NCBI GenBank assembly: GCA_002709665.1
Contig: PAQK01000025.1
Span: 1-35,794, forward strand
Direction: 5' to 3'
From: Gemmatimonadota bacterium
Lineage (GTDB): Bacteria > Latescibacterota > UBA2968 > GCA-2709665
DNA length: 35,794 nucleotides
Position numbers and translations under genes: made by a program
Shown: piece after piece, positions 1-10,200 of the stretch
How the letters are laid out: every line of letters begins with the position of its first letter
How positions within the stretch are numbered: the stretch's first letter is position 1
Notes under the pieces: model-generated
Told to the model about the DNA's origin: nothing
Database searches by the model: none
The model's input: only the letters and a program-made list of their open reading frames with translations

Positions 1-986
1 ACAATGGTGAAGGGGTCCTGTTGCCGGTGAGTTTGGGAACGGATGTCCAGGGGGTCGTTCGACTGCGAGTGACCGAAACCGAGACCAAATTAGAAGGTGT
101 CAGCAATCCGATTCTGGTGGGTGACACCACACCGCTCTGGGGAGACTTGCACGCTTGTCTCCCAAGTGACGGTGACTATCAGTCTACTCTGGATTTTGAG
201 CTTCCCGTTGGTCCAAGTCCCACGCTGGATCAGACGTCCTTCAACTTTCACACTGAGACCTCACCCGACACCAGCTTGTCCGGTCCCGGTCCACTCCATT
301 ATTCATTGCCAGATGCGGGCAGCGATGAAATGCTGTCTTCGCACCTGCTCGAGATCTATTCCTGTTGGGGAAATCGGGAGTTCTGGGGGGCAAGACGTGC
401 CGACACGCATCCGCTGCGACATCCTGACAGGACGGTTCATGCCGTGCTTTCTCAAGGCATCATCGCCGGATTCGCGGCCGGAAGCAACAGCAGATTCGGT
501 GTTGCGGAAGATGCAAGCAGGGCGGAGCCTGGTAGGGGCTACAGGTCCGGGTTGACGGGGGTATATGCCGAATCGGCCACCCAGGAGTCACTATTTCAAG
601 CCATGCGAGAACGTCGTTGTTTTGCGACCTCAGGGCCTAAGATCATTCTCAGAATGGATGTCAGCAGCAATGAAATGGGTAAGATTGTAGAAGTGCCGGC
701 CGATAGACGCGACTTACGACAGGAGCGTTCAGTCAATATCACGGTCAACGGGACCACCAGGATTGACCGGATAGAGGTGGTGCGCAATAATATCGAGGTG
801 TGTACATACCGTGGGGAAGGTACAGATGTGGCCTTCCAGTGGACCGATCGGCAAGATCTGGACACCATTTCACTTCCCAGACATATGGGACGGGGAGCAT
901 CCACGTGTTATTATTTCTCCAGGGTGATTCAGGAAGACGGCGAGATCGCCTGGTCCAGTCCGGTGTGGTTTGTGCTGAGGGGGTAA
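1..986 (+). CDS. DUF3604-like protein, 3' part (5' end outside window)
   Basis: The reading frame is open at the left edge (first full codon at base 3), so only the C-terminal ~327 residues are seen. Family-like features are a GDLH motif near residue 48, an EIYSCWG block, the TGVYAESATQESLFQAMRER stretch and a following CFATSGPKI, which resemble the TGV.A...TRE.....R.R..YATTG signature of DUF3604 (PHP-like fold, proposed metal-dependent hydrolases). Two things are odd. The stretch between GDLH and EIYS is much shorter than I expect for the family. The usual GSDNH metal-binding block reads GSNSRFG, with no His. The C-terminal ~100 residues look like the family's beta-sandwich end. It may be a degenerate or non-catalytic member. 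No signal or partner gene is visible; the next gene has its own promoter. Confidence 0.6.
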   Translation, partial: NGEGVLLPVSLGTDVQGVVRLRVTETETKLEGVSNPILVGDTTPLWGDLHACLPSDGDYQSTLDFELPVGPSPTLDQTSFNFHTETSPDTSLSGPGPLHYSLPDAGSDEMLSSHLLEIYSCWGNREFWGARRADTHPLRHPDRTVHAVLSQGIIAGFAAGSNSRFGVAEDASRAEPGRGYRSGLTGVYAESATQESLFQAMRERRCFATSGPKIILRMDVSSNEMGKIVEVPADRRDLRQERSVNITVNGTTRIDRIEVVRNNIEVCTYRGEGTDVAFQWTDRQDLDTISLPRHMGRGASTCYYFSRVIQEDGEIAWSSPVWFVLRG

Positions 987-1049
987 GGAAGGATCCAGGA
1001 TGTCAAATTCGAAACAAATTTTTATGATGACCTGTTGTTTTATATTGAC

Positions 1050-1080
1050 TTGACACTGGTTTTGCAATTCGTTACTTTTC
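1050..1080 (+). promoter_or_regulatory. Predicted promoter for the repeat-containing gene at 1158
   Basis: TTGACA at 1050-1055 is followed after 17 bases by TACTTT at 1073-1078. Written another way, it is TTG-N20-TACTTTTC, the same arrangement found upstream of the gene at 12498 and twice upstream of the regulator at 18818. It lies in the gap after the DUF3604-like gene and would give a leader of about 70 bases. Sequence match only. Confidence 0.55.
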
Positions 1081-1157
1081 TAGGTGAGAACGCTACGAAC
1101 TGTCAAACAGGCTAATGGGCCCGCCTCGGCGGTGGCTTGTGAAAAGGGACAGTGGCG

Positions 1158-2684
1158 ATGCCGATATTTGTGTCCCGGTTTTCCACAGAACGTGTGGCCG
1201 GTGCGAACCTCCAGAGTGTTCGGGGTCGCGGAAACGAGGAAGAAGGTCGTTCGCGTGCGTCGAGAGTTGCCGAGCGGAATCGCTCTGAGCGTGCGGATGA
1301 AATCGCACCTGGAAGAGCAGCTCGAACTCGCGATAGAGGCGAGCTGCCCGTAGCTACGCAACAGGCAGACGATGTCCGTTCGAGGCTGCAGGTTGGGGCG
1401 GACCGTACGGTCAATCGACGTCCTGCCGCGTCGACCCGAGCAGCATCTCAATCCGGTACATCGGCTCGGTCGATTACGACTAAATCAGAAGATGATGCTT
1501 CAGGTACAGTAAATATTGCTGCGCGTAGACCGACGTCCGCAGGCGTGGGAATTGAGCGAAGCAGAGCCGGAAGGGATATAGAGCGACCGGGACGATTGGG
1601 CGACGAGGGGGGCGGAACAAGCCCTGCGTTGAGCCGGTTTGAGGGACTGAGGGCTGCAGCTCAGCAGTTGAGATCCGGTGCTGTCCGGAATGGGCTGTCT
1701 GAAGCAACAGCAACCGGCAGAAACGGAAACCAGGTTGTCGGTACCAGTCAATCAGAGGATGATGCTTCAGGTACAGTCGATTTTGCTGCGCGTAGACCGA
1801 CGTCCGCAGGCGTGGGAATTGAGCGAAGCAGAGCCGAAAGGGATATAGAGCGACCGGGACGATTGGGCGATGAGGGCGGAACAAGCCCTACGTTGAGCCG
1901 GTTTGAGGGACTGAGGGCTGCAGTTCAGCAGTTGAGATCCGTTGCTGCCCGGAATGGGCTGTCTGAAGCAACAGCAACCGGCCGAAACTCAAACCAGGTT
2001 GCCGGTACCAGAAGACAGCTGGATCCGGCGGTTGCAGAGGCCATAGATCGATTTGAGAACCTGAGGCCCGTGGCTCGCGAAGGGCGTCCCAGGGGAAGGG
2101 CCGGCGCATTAGAGGTAGCGGGCATCCCTGCAGGGGAAGCCACCCAGGGAAGAGGTAGGGTGTGGGGGAGCGGTCTTGAGGGTTTGCCAACCGTTCGGAC
2201 GCCTGAAACACCCGGTCTCGACCGTGAAACTGATGCCAGAATTCGCCTTGTTGCGAATGCCTCGAGGCAGGCGGGGGCTGCAGCATTCCGAGAAGCGGAA
2301 ACGACTCCGGCTCCTACGGCAGAGCAGATCAGCAGAGCGAATACCACAGAAGAGATCCGAGATAACCTGCAGACTGAAATACGCGAGGTGGAGCGAGGGC
2401 TGCTGCGCGATGTGGACACTCAGAATCGGGCCATTACCAGGCAAACTGTACAGAATGCACAGCAAGCGTCAGAACAGAGACGTGAGTCAGAAATCCAGTC
2501 GAATAACGCGGAGACGCGCGAGCTCCGTACAGAAGAGCGACGCCTGAAGCGGGAATTGGCAGCAACCGAACGTGAGATTCGCCAGCGTCAATCCGAAACA
2601 GCACGGGTACAGAGTGGGGCAGGTAGCAACACTGCCGCAGCTGCAGGCGCTCTCGGTTCCCGCGTAAACATCCTCGCTGCATAA
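1158..2684 (+). CDS. Arg/Glu/Ala-rich repeat protein of unknown function
   Basis: I do not recognise this 508-residue protein. The ATG at 1158 is chosen because GGGA lies about 9 bases upstream; a GTG two codons earlier is possible. There is no signal peptide or membrane segment. Residues ~1-110 are charged and low in hydrophobics, probably disordered. Residues ~110-198 and ~199-286 are two nearly identical copies of an ~89-residue unit (SEDDASGT ... RFEGLRAA ... NGLSEATATGRN). A weak third echo of the RFEGLR part follows (IDRFENLRPV). Residues ~385-490 are rich in Glu, Arg and Gln with heptad-like spacing (TRELRTEERRLKRELAATER), predicting a long coiled coil, and the chain ends in an Ala-rich tail with SRVNILAA. 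Composition suggests a structural or binding role. A flagellar or cytoskeletal function would be speculation. Confidence 0.7.
   Translation: MPIFVSRFSTERVAGANLQSVRGRGNEEEGRSRASRVAERNRSERADEIAPGRAARTRDRGELPVATQQADDVRSRLQVGADRTVNRRPAASTRAASQSGTSARSITTKSEDDASGTVNIAARRPTSAGVGIERSRAGRDIERPGRLGDEGGGTSPALSRFEGLRAAAQQLRSGAVRNGLSEATATGRNGNQVVGTSQSEDDASGTVDFAARRPTSAGVGIERSRAERDIERPGRLGDEGGTSPTLSRFEGLRAAVQQLRSVAARNGLSEATATGRNSNQVAGTRRQLDPAVAEAIDRFENLRPVAREGRPRGRAGALEVAGIPAGEATQGRGRVWGSGLEGLPTVRTPETPGLDRETDARIRLVANASRQAGAAAFREAETTPAPTAEQISRANTTEEIRDNLQTEIREVERGLLRDVDTQNRAITRQTVQNAQQASEQRRESEIQSNNAETRELRTEERRLKRELAATEREIRQRQSETARVQSGAGSNTAAAAGALGSRVNILAA
1485..2015 (+). repeat. Recent in-frame tandem duplication, two ~265-bp units
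   Basis: Unit 1 spans 1485-1751 (267 bases) and unit 2 spans 1752-2015 (264 bases, one Gly codon fewer in the GGGG/GGG run). Long stretches are identical at base level, including silent positions, for example the whole block coding ARRPTSAGVGIERSRA. The copies are therefore young or kept alike by recombination. Both lie inside the coding frame of the gene at 1158. Confidence 0.9.
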
Positions 2685-2741
2685 TCCCATCCTTCTTCAT
2701 CCCGAGTTTACCAATTCATTCAGCATCTTAGGAGGTTTACT

Positions 2742-3137
2742 TTGCCCGAACGCAAGATCCGGGTGATGGTGGCCAAGGTGGGTCTCGATGGTCACGATCG
2801 GGGCGCAAAGGTTGTGGCGAGAGCGCTTAGAGATGCAGGCATGGAGGTAATCTATACCGGCCTCCATCAATCGCCCGACGAGGTCGTTACGGCCGCCGTG
2901 CAGGAAGATGTGGATGTGCTGGGTATCAGCTCCCTTTCCGGTGCACATATGACGCTTTTCCCCAAGGTATTCGACAGATTGCGTGAGTACGATGCTCAGG
3001 AAATTCTGGTTGTCGGCGGAGGCATTGTGCCACCTGATGACCGCGAGGCACTTCGTAAAATGGGGATGGTCGAGTTCTGGGGACCTGGGACCCACACGGG
3101 AGATATCGTCTCGTTCCTCCGTGAAGCCGTGAAATGA
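2742..3137 (+). CDS. Methylmalonyl-CoA mutase, cobalamin-binding subunit
   Basis: This 131-residue protein is a stand-alone B12-binding domain of the methylmalonyl-CoA/acyl-CoA mutase family, which isomerises methylmalonyl-CoA and succinyl-CoA through an adenosylcobalamin radical. The cobalamin motif D16-x-H18-x-x-G21 is present (GLDGHDRG), as are the downstream SSLSGAH and VVGGGIVP blocks that bind the nucleotide tail. The start is TTG at 2742, fixed by a perfect AGGAGG at 2730-2735 six bases before it. The catalytic TIM-barrel subunit is not in this window and must be encoded elsewhere, as in organisms with split mutases. It overlaps the MeaB gene by four bases (ATGA), so the two are translationally coupled. 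Confidence 0.92.
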   Translation: MPERKIRVMVAKVGLDGHDRGAKVVARALRDAGMEVIYTGLHQSPDEVVTAAVQEDVDVLGISSLSGAHMTLFPKVFDRLREYDAQEILVVGGGIVPPDDREALRKMGMVEFWGPGTHTGDIVSFLREAVK

Positions 3138-4072
3138 GCGATATCGTAGCCCGAGTACGCGACGGCAATATTCGATCTGCCGGTCGGTTGATCTCTATGA
3201 TCGAAGCCGGCGATCCCTCCATCGAAGCACTCCTTTCCTTGATATATCCTCATACTGGTAAGTCATTCCGAATCGGTGTAACTGGTCCACCGGGTGCGGG
3301 GAAGAGTACGCTCATCTGCGAGTTAGCAGGGGCGTACTTAGCATCAGGGCGATCAGTTGGAATCATTGCAGTCGATATCACCAGCCCGTTCACCGGGGGT
3401 GCCCTGCTGGGCGATCGGATCCGGATGCAGGAATTGACTCGAGATGACCGTGTCTTCATCCGCAGCATTGGCAATGACGGACGACCCGGTGGACTGAGCC
3501 GGTCCGCCCAGGACGCGATGCGGGTCCTGGAAGCGATGGGCAAGGGTGTTGTGATTGTGGAAACAGCGGGTGTCGGACAGACTGATGTGGATGTCGTGGA
3601 TTCGGTCGATGCCGTGGTTCTGGTAACCGTTCCCGAGGCGGGCGACGAGGTGCAGGCGCTGAAGGCTGGAATCCTGGAAGCTGCCGACGTGATCGTTCTG
3701 AATAAGGCGGATCGCCCCGAGGCCGACGGTCTGGGAACCGAGCTTCAGGAACTGGTCACAGGAGATTATGTTGGCGCCGGATGGCAAGTCCCGGTTATCA
3801 GGACAGCAGCCTCGACAGGGGATGGCGTGGACAAACTGTGCGAAGCGATTAACGCATACGAGACTTACGCAAAGGAAGAGAACAGGCTAGGGGCGAGGCG
3901 AAAGCTTCAGCTGGAAAAGGAAATGAGGACACGCCTGAGAGAAAAGATGATCGCCACGGTTGATCATAGCCTCGACCGGATTGACCTGAGTGAGGTAGTC
4001 AATCTCGTCAATAAGGGAGAGAAGGACTTATACGAAGTTGTGAAGGATCTCGTAAATTTTCATAAGTCCTAG
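3134..4072 (+). CDS. meaB: MeaB/ArgK-type GTPase, methylmalonyl-CoA mutase chaperone
   Basis: This is a 312-residue G3E-family GTPase. Members protect B12-dependent mutases and gate loading of adenosylcobalamin. Walker A GPPGAGKS is at residues 51-58, a Mg-binding DITSP block starts at residue 81, the switch region ETAGVGQ is at 143-149 and the base-specificity motif NKAD is at 190-193. The length is typical for the family and the C-terminal helices for dimerisation are present. The gene starts with the ATG that overlaps the stop of the B12-binding subunit, a well-known pairing that supports both assignments. It is followed by a small hairpin and a strong bidirectional terminator. Confidence 0.93.
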   Translation: MSDIVARVRDGNIRSAGRLISMIEAGDPSIEALLSLIYPHTGKSFRIGVTGPPGAGKSTLICELAGAYLASGRSVGIIAVDITSPFTGGALLGDRIRMQELTRDDRVFIRSIGNDGRPGGLSRSAQDAMRVLEAMGKGVVIVETAGVGQTDVDVVDSVDAVVLVTVPEAGDEVQALKAGILEAADVIVLNKADRPEADGLGTELQELVTGDYVGAGWQVPVIRTAASTGDGVDKLCEAINAYETYAKEENRLGARRKLQLEKEMRTRLREKMIATVDHSLDRIDLSEVVNLVNKGEKDLYEVVKDLVNFHKS

Positions 4073-4097
4073 AGACGGCGGTCGCAGGTTGTGATTT

Positions 4098-4123
4098 ACC
4101 CCAGGCTTCTTGAACTCTGGGGT
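4098..4123 (+). terminator. Weak hairpin after meaB
   Basis: ACCCCAG (4098-4104) pairs perfectly with CTGGGGT (4117-4123) around a 12-base loop. The bases after it (CCTTATCT) are only mildly U-rich, so it is at best a weak terminator or a processing site in the meaB 3' UTR. Confidence 0.4.
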
Positions 4124-4168
4124 CCTTATCTATATGAGGAAAGTTTCACTCGAGTTCCCAATCGAAAA

Positions 4169-4200
4169 GCGGGGGTGACGCACACGCATCACCCCCGCTC
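4169..4200. terminator. Bidirectional intrinsic terminator between convergent genes
   Basis: An 11-bp perfect stem (AGCGGGGGTGA at 4169-4179 with its complement at 4190-4200) closes a 10-base loop. Reading the minus strand, TTTT follows directly. Reading plus, a T-rich tract (CTCATTTTCCTTCTT) follows. It sits between meaB and the end of the large minus-strand gene and can serve both. Confidence 0.88.
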
Positions 4201-4220
4201 TCATTTTCCTTCTTCAGATC

Positions 4221-7200
4221 CTACTTCAGCAGCAACATCTTCCTGACATCCACAAAGTTCTCAGAAGACATCCTAACGAAGTAGACGCCACTGGCCATCG
4301 CTCGGCCCTGTAAGTCTTTTCCGTCCCAGATCACGCGATGGAATCCCGCGAGCAGGTTGTCATTGACCAATGTTCGCACTTCCTGTCCGAGGATGTTGTA
4401 GATCGACAGCTTGACGTCTCCCGCGTCAGGAACCGCAAACGGTACGACGGTTTCAGGGTTGAAAGGATTGGGGAAGTTCTGGCTCAGTTCAAAAGTCTCA
4501 GGCACAGCCCGAAGGTCCGCAGTGTACGCACCCAGGAGATGGGAAATCCCGCCAGACGGGTCTGATACGAGCGCCTGACTGATATCCACTGTCGTGGTTG
4601 CTGTTTTGTCGATCACGCGGAACGTTACCCGGACCAGGCCGGATTCGCCCTGCACGTTCTTGCTGAGCAGGTCGGCAAGCAAGAGCTTGCCTTCGGATGT
4701 GTTCGTAAGAGATACGTTCTGAACATCCCCGAGCGAGAACTTCGACTCAACAAGGTTCACCGCACTCACCCACTCTAAAGCCGACTTGTCGTAGTCGACC
4801 TGTATGCTGTAGCCAGCGACCTTTTCAGCCTCACTCACCTTGAGATCCAAGATGATGACATTGGGATCACTTCCCGTGAGGGAGACCATTTCCAGCTTGG
4901 CGGAGGAGTTCATCGAGGGCCCAATTGCCGCCTTCGCTGAGTACTTAGGGGCCACGAACTCCGATGGCGGCTTGCCGTAGACCTGGGCAAAGAGTATGAA
5001 GTCACGGAATCCGACATCACCGCTTGAGTCCAAGTCGAACTTTGCATCGAAGGTATCATCGCTTTCCGAAGAGCCATACTTCTGTGCGAACATGATGAAG
5101 TCACGGAATCCGACCTCCCCGTCGCCATCGAAATCAGGATTCGGTCCTGCAGCGGCATCCCCACTTCGGATAACAACCGAGTTGTTTGGCTCGGATTCCA
5201 CGTTGGCGAAGGTTGTGGCATCTCCGATATCGGCTTTTGTAAGGATGACCTCGGTTTCACCAGAGAAGTCGTCCAACGTTTTGAACGTTATCTCTCCCAC
5301 ATAGCCCGCCTCAACGGTAACACCGCTGAGGCCGGCCAGCGTGAACCGGATGGTGCCGCCCTCGACCGACGGGGCACCAAGCTGGCTTGCGATACCGGTG
5401 ATCGAACTCGTGATCGGTTCCACCTTGGTGGGATCGAACTGCATGGTGAAACTGCCACCCAGTGCAGGACTTACAGACTGATTGTTGATGAGCTGGATGG
5501 TGAATTCTTCACCGGCTGCGACGCTCTTCTCACGTTCATCCTGGTCGCCGGAGCCCGTGTCGAGGTCCATCGACCATTCGCCGCTTCCCGCTGCAGGTGT
5601 CAACGTACCCCCGTCTCCGTCGCCATCAACGCCATCGACGATTTCGGCTTCAACCAGAACAACGGAGACTTTCTCGGTTACTCCTCTGGCGGAGACCTCC
5701 ATCTCCACGTCTCCAGCAATATTTCCAGACAATTCTGTTTGGGCGCTGCCACTCGTTGTAGTCACATAGGCGTCACTGAGAGCACCGGATCCCGAAACGA
5801 TTTCGAATTCGACAGTGATTTCATCGGTATAGGTCTCGCCGTCTGCATTCTTGATATCGACGCTGATGACGGATGTCGTGGACCAGTCTGCGTCAATGGT
5901 GTCCTTGTCTGCGGTTACTCTTAGCAGGATTCTATCCGTGGAGGGTGTGATGGTGGCTCGGGCAAGGACCGACGACGTGTCGGACGCCGACTGGCTTACC
6001 AGCAAGACCCTGGGAACCAGGAACTCCGTCTGATCCGAAAAGCTCTGCTTGGTTTTGAAGCGGAATTCAGCCAGAACGCCGGTGCCCGAGCCGGCCGTTT
6101 CGGCGGTTGCACCCAGGATGGCACTTGCAAATTCGACAATACCTGCCTGCACGGTGGGCGGCAGCGCAACTGCCAGGCCACCGTTCGATTTGAGCAGGTT
6201 GTCTTCATTCTTGGCATTTTCGCTGACGCTTTGGAAGGAAACTGCGGTGGTGTCGTATGAGAGACTGATGTTGAAACCGATCAGATCTTCTACTTCGCTC
6301 GCGTAAACGGCTACCCTGACCTCCGTGTCAGGCAAGACACTGAGGTCATCCAGGTCCTGATTCTCGCTGCGCGTGTCGAGGTCCAGCGCGATGCCGGCAT
6401 CCTTGTTCGGACCGCCTTCGCTGCCGGGATCCACGATTTCCGGCAATGTGAGAGTGATGGTGAGGTCTGACAGATTCTCACCCGCACCCAGTGTGATGTT
6501 ATCAGGTTCTGCGTCGGCGTCGACATCGAGGAACCCGCTGGCAGACCGACCGTCTTCCGCGCTGATCTGTACCGAGAGACGGTATGTGCCTTCGAAGACG
6601 TTCTCCAGGGTGAAGCCGCCCTCGGTATCCAGGTCACCCTCTGTTACCGGCTTGCCTTCCTCGTCGAATAGGCGAATGGTTCCGATGAAGAGGAGATTGT
6701 CCGTCAGGTTGATCGAACCGCTCAAACTTCCGAGCTTTGCAAGCTCACCACCCGTGCTGAACTGAATCTGGAACGGGGAAAGGACAGCACCGGTTTTGCT
6801 TGTGGCAGAGTTGATGGCAAGTGTGTAGTCCGTGTTTTCTGCCAGTTCGACATCGCGGAAGAATAACGTCCGGCCCTCGTTTTCGAGTTCCAGATTATTA
6901 CCCAGATCTCCGGACTTCGGCGCTGGGACCAGCACACCTGAAATTGCGATGAAGTCTCCAAACTGCTGGAGCGCCTCGGTAAAGGTTATGGCAATGTCTA
7001 TGACCTGGTCAACTCCGGTTTCGTCGGCAGCAGGATGTGTTTTCTCGATCCTGAAGGCGGTCCCTGTGGCACTGATAAATATGCGTGCCTGGTTGAATTG
7101 GCCCACGGAGGGTACTTCCACCTCAATGACGTGTGGACCCTGTGGGAGATTGCTGAAGATGTGACCGCTTCGGGTTTCGATCGGTGGACTGAAGTCGATG

Positions 7201-10200
7201 TATAGTCGAACAGGCAGGTTTATTTCGTTTCCATCCTGATTGAGTACCTTTACCACGACGTCGTTGTCGACACCTTCTTCGTCGAAGTCTCCAACCTGTG
7301 CAACCAGTTCCACAAAGTCGATGCGTGGAATTACTGTGATGGCCGTAACGATAATCTCTTCGCCGAGTTCCTCACCCCTGGCGAAGATGCGTTGTCCCGG
7401 CTCCAAGTCGGCGAGTGTGAGAGACTCGCCATCGGGACCGGTGATAATGGCATCCGCAGCAACGCTTCCGGGCGGCTCGGGTTGGAAGATCAGCCTCAGG
7501 TTGTTGACGTCGACCTCAACCTGCGCGACATCAACGATGAACTGATCGTGGACGGGACCGAAGCCGAATTCGGGATTGATGAGGTTAATGGAGACGATGC
7601 CGGGGCCGTATGGGTTGAACTCGATGGCCAGTAAAAGGGAAGGGTCTCTCCTGATGAAGTCATCGAGAATACTCAGGGTGATGCGGCGACCTTCGGTGTC
7701 CCCTATGTAGGCGAAGGGGTCCACTGAGAGCGGGGGTTCAGCGGCAGGTGTGATTAGCCGGTTGGGTATATCGATTTCACCTATGGTCTCTTCGGTAGTG
7801 AAGGTCCGACCTCCCACGACCTTGATTTCCGTGGCAACCATTTGACCCCTGGAGTCTTGGCCCTTGACAGAGATTCGGCTGCCCTGAGAGATGTCTTCCA
7901 GGGAGATAGGCCGATCGTCCAGACCCCGGATGTCCGCGTTGGCGTCAACATTCACAGGCGGCAGTGGGGAGGGTTCGATTCGCCGATCCGGTATGCCGAT
8001 TCGATAGCTGGGCTCGTCCACGAAGACAATTAATTCGTCGGTTTTGCCCTGGGACGGTGCGTTAGCATCGACAATTCGCACGGCTGTCGCGATCGGCGCA
8101 TCTGAAGGGCTATCAGGTGATTGGATAATCGCTAGAATGCGATCTTCATGCGGCAGGTCGAACATCTTCCTGCGGAGTTCGGACATGTCGATGAGGTTGC
8201 CTTCCAGATCTGAGATACTTGCATTGGTATCGACCGTGATAAAGGGAGGCGTTTCAAAATAGATGCTTCTGGAGAAGAAGTCGACAAACTCGACAGCTGA
8301 TGTGAACTCGAAGCCCTCAGGCACTTCTTGGACTTTGATTTTCACTGCGACCAGGGTACCACTGCGTTTTTCAGCTAGCAAGAAGACTTCCGCGCCGGTG
8401 ACTAGCACGTCAGGCGATTGCTCCTCGCCGCTCCTGTCAGTGATCTCAGTGCTGTCGATGAGTTCTATAGGCGGAATCGGAGCAGCGGTGATAGATCGCT
8501 GTTCGAAGTCAACATCGATGAAGACAGCTACCACCTGGTTAGGACCCAGATGGCTGGGGGTGGGTTCGTCGGGGTGCATGACCTGAGCCCACCAGACCTG
8601 TGGGTTCCCGGGCGAGAAGAAGTCCACGTCTAACCCTATCCTAAGCCCGTTCTCATTTTTAATCCTGTCAGCCAGGCTGAAGAAGTCAATTGGGAATCCA
8701 AATTCATCCCGCAGATTCGTTTGTCCGGTGATGATCAAAGGTGCCGGAGGTTCGAACAGGAGTGTGCCGCCAACGACTTCTGAGAGTGTGCCTCGATATT
8801 CTACGGCGACACCGCCCAGGACCTCGATGGTTTCTGCGAAGTAGGTTCGTGGTGGATCCCAGGGGTCTTGTACCTCTCGATCGATGAACTTTCCGGTAAT
8901 TCGGACCTCCACGCGTTCCTCCAGTTCGTCCGGACCAATCTGGTTGCCGTCTACATCGTAGATGACAGTGTCGTCATTGTAGAAAATCTCGTTGACGGCG
9001 GCCGGGAAGACCAGGGGCGGGAATGAGAATCTATCAATATGGCCGGCCCTGATCAGCAGCTGATTGGCGCCGACAAGCACCTGGTCGTCAATTCTAAATG
9101 CTTCCACTCGAGACGCTGCTTTTTCGCCGTCGGGACCACGGCCATCCATAGTGAGGAGGAACTGGAGCTGGGCCTGGCGAAGCAGGTCTTCAAGAAATCC
9201 CAGGCTGGCTGGATCGCCGAAATGGTCGAAAACCTTGGCGTCTTCATCGATCAGAATGGGGTCAGGTTCATCGAAGTTCAGACGGCGATCGCGCAGTTCG
9301 ACTTTCCGAATGCGTGCCGTGAGATCGAAGGCCTCGAAATTGGCACGCAGGGTCACCTCACGCATGAAAATCTCACGATCCGAGAATGCACCGCTTACCG
9401 TGACCTCTGTGCCACTGTTCAGAAGTCCCGCGGAAATGGCCTCGCCATTAGGCCCCTGGACGACAGTTTCCGACGTAAAGAATCCCCCAAGACCAGATGA
9501 GCCGATTACGTTCTGTGCGACGTCGACCCAGAACCCGAGATGAATTCCGGAAATTTCGCCAATAAGGATCTGATCCGGCCCGACGACTAAGCCCACAGTC
9601 ACCAGCTGAGCTTCCAGAACTCGACCCTCCGAATCCACCGTTACGAGAGCGGATAATGGCTCTGCTCCTTCATACTGAGCATCGTTGAACCTCTGCGGAT
9701 CAACTCGATTCCCGAAGAAGTCGGTGAGGGTGACGCCTCGTACCATCTGGAGGGGTGGACCAACGCTGAAGTCGATTTTGTCGTCATGAGGGTCAGTCCA
9801 GTCGACGGTCAGATCGAGGGTTACTTCTTGCGGTCTATCGTTGATGTCGATATTGACATTGGATATTTCGCTACCTGCTGCCTGATAGTTGATGGCCACA
9901 TTCATAAATACCACCAGATCATCGACTGAGACGTTTGGCGGTTCCATTTCATCCGTCGTCCAGTCCTGCACCTGAGCACTCCCGTCCACACGGATCTTTG
10001 GTTGTGCCGGATACAGGAGGTTGTCTTCCCCATCATTTGATACAGATACAGCCTTGTCAGGGTTCGCTGCCAGTTGGAACGTGACGTCATCAATGTCCCA
10101 GGATGTCCCAAGGGTAGCTACGCCAACCTGGACTTCGATCCGACCGAATTTGCCGTTGAATTCGAAGAAATCACGGTTAGACAGGGTCACGGTCACTGGT

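Noticed and set aside
97-555. Second-frame open stretch inside the DUF3604-like gene
   Set aside because: Its translation is Cys/Pro/Ser-rich with no family resemblance, so it does not supply the missing core by a frameshift.
1084-1157. Leader before the gene at 1158 considered as a cyclic-di-GMP riboswitch
   Set aside because: There is a short CCGCCTCGGCGG hairpin, but the conserved blocks and tetraloop-receptor of that aptamer are missing.
1485-2015. Direct repeats considered as a CRISPR array or other non-coding repeat
   Set aside because: The unit is ~265 bases, only two copies exist, there are no spacers, and both copies keep the same reading frame.
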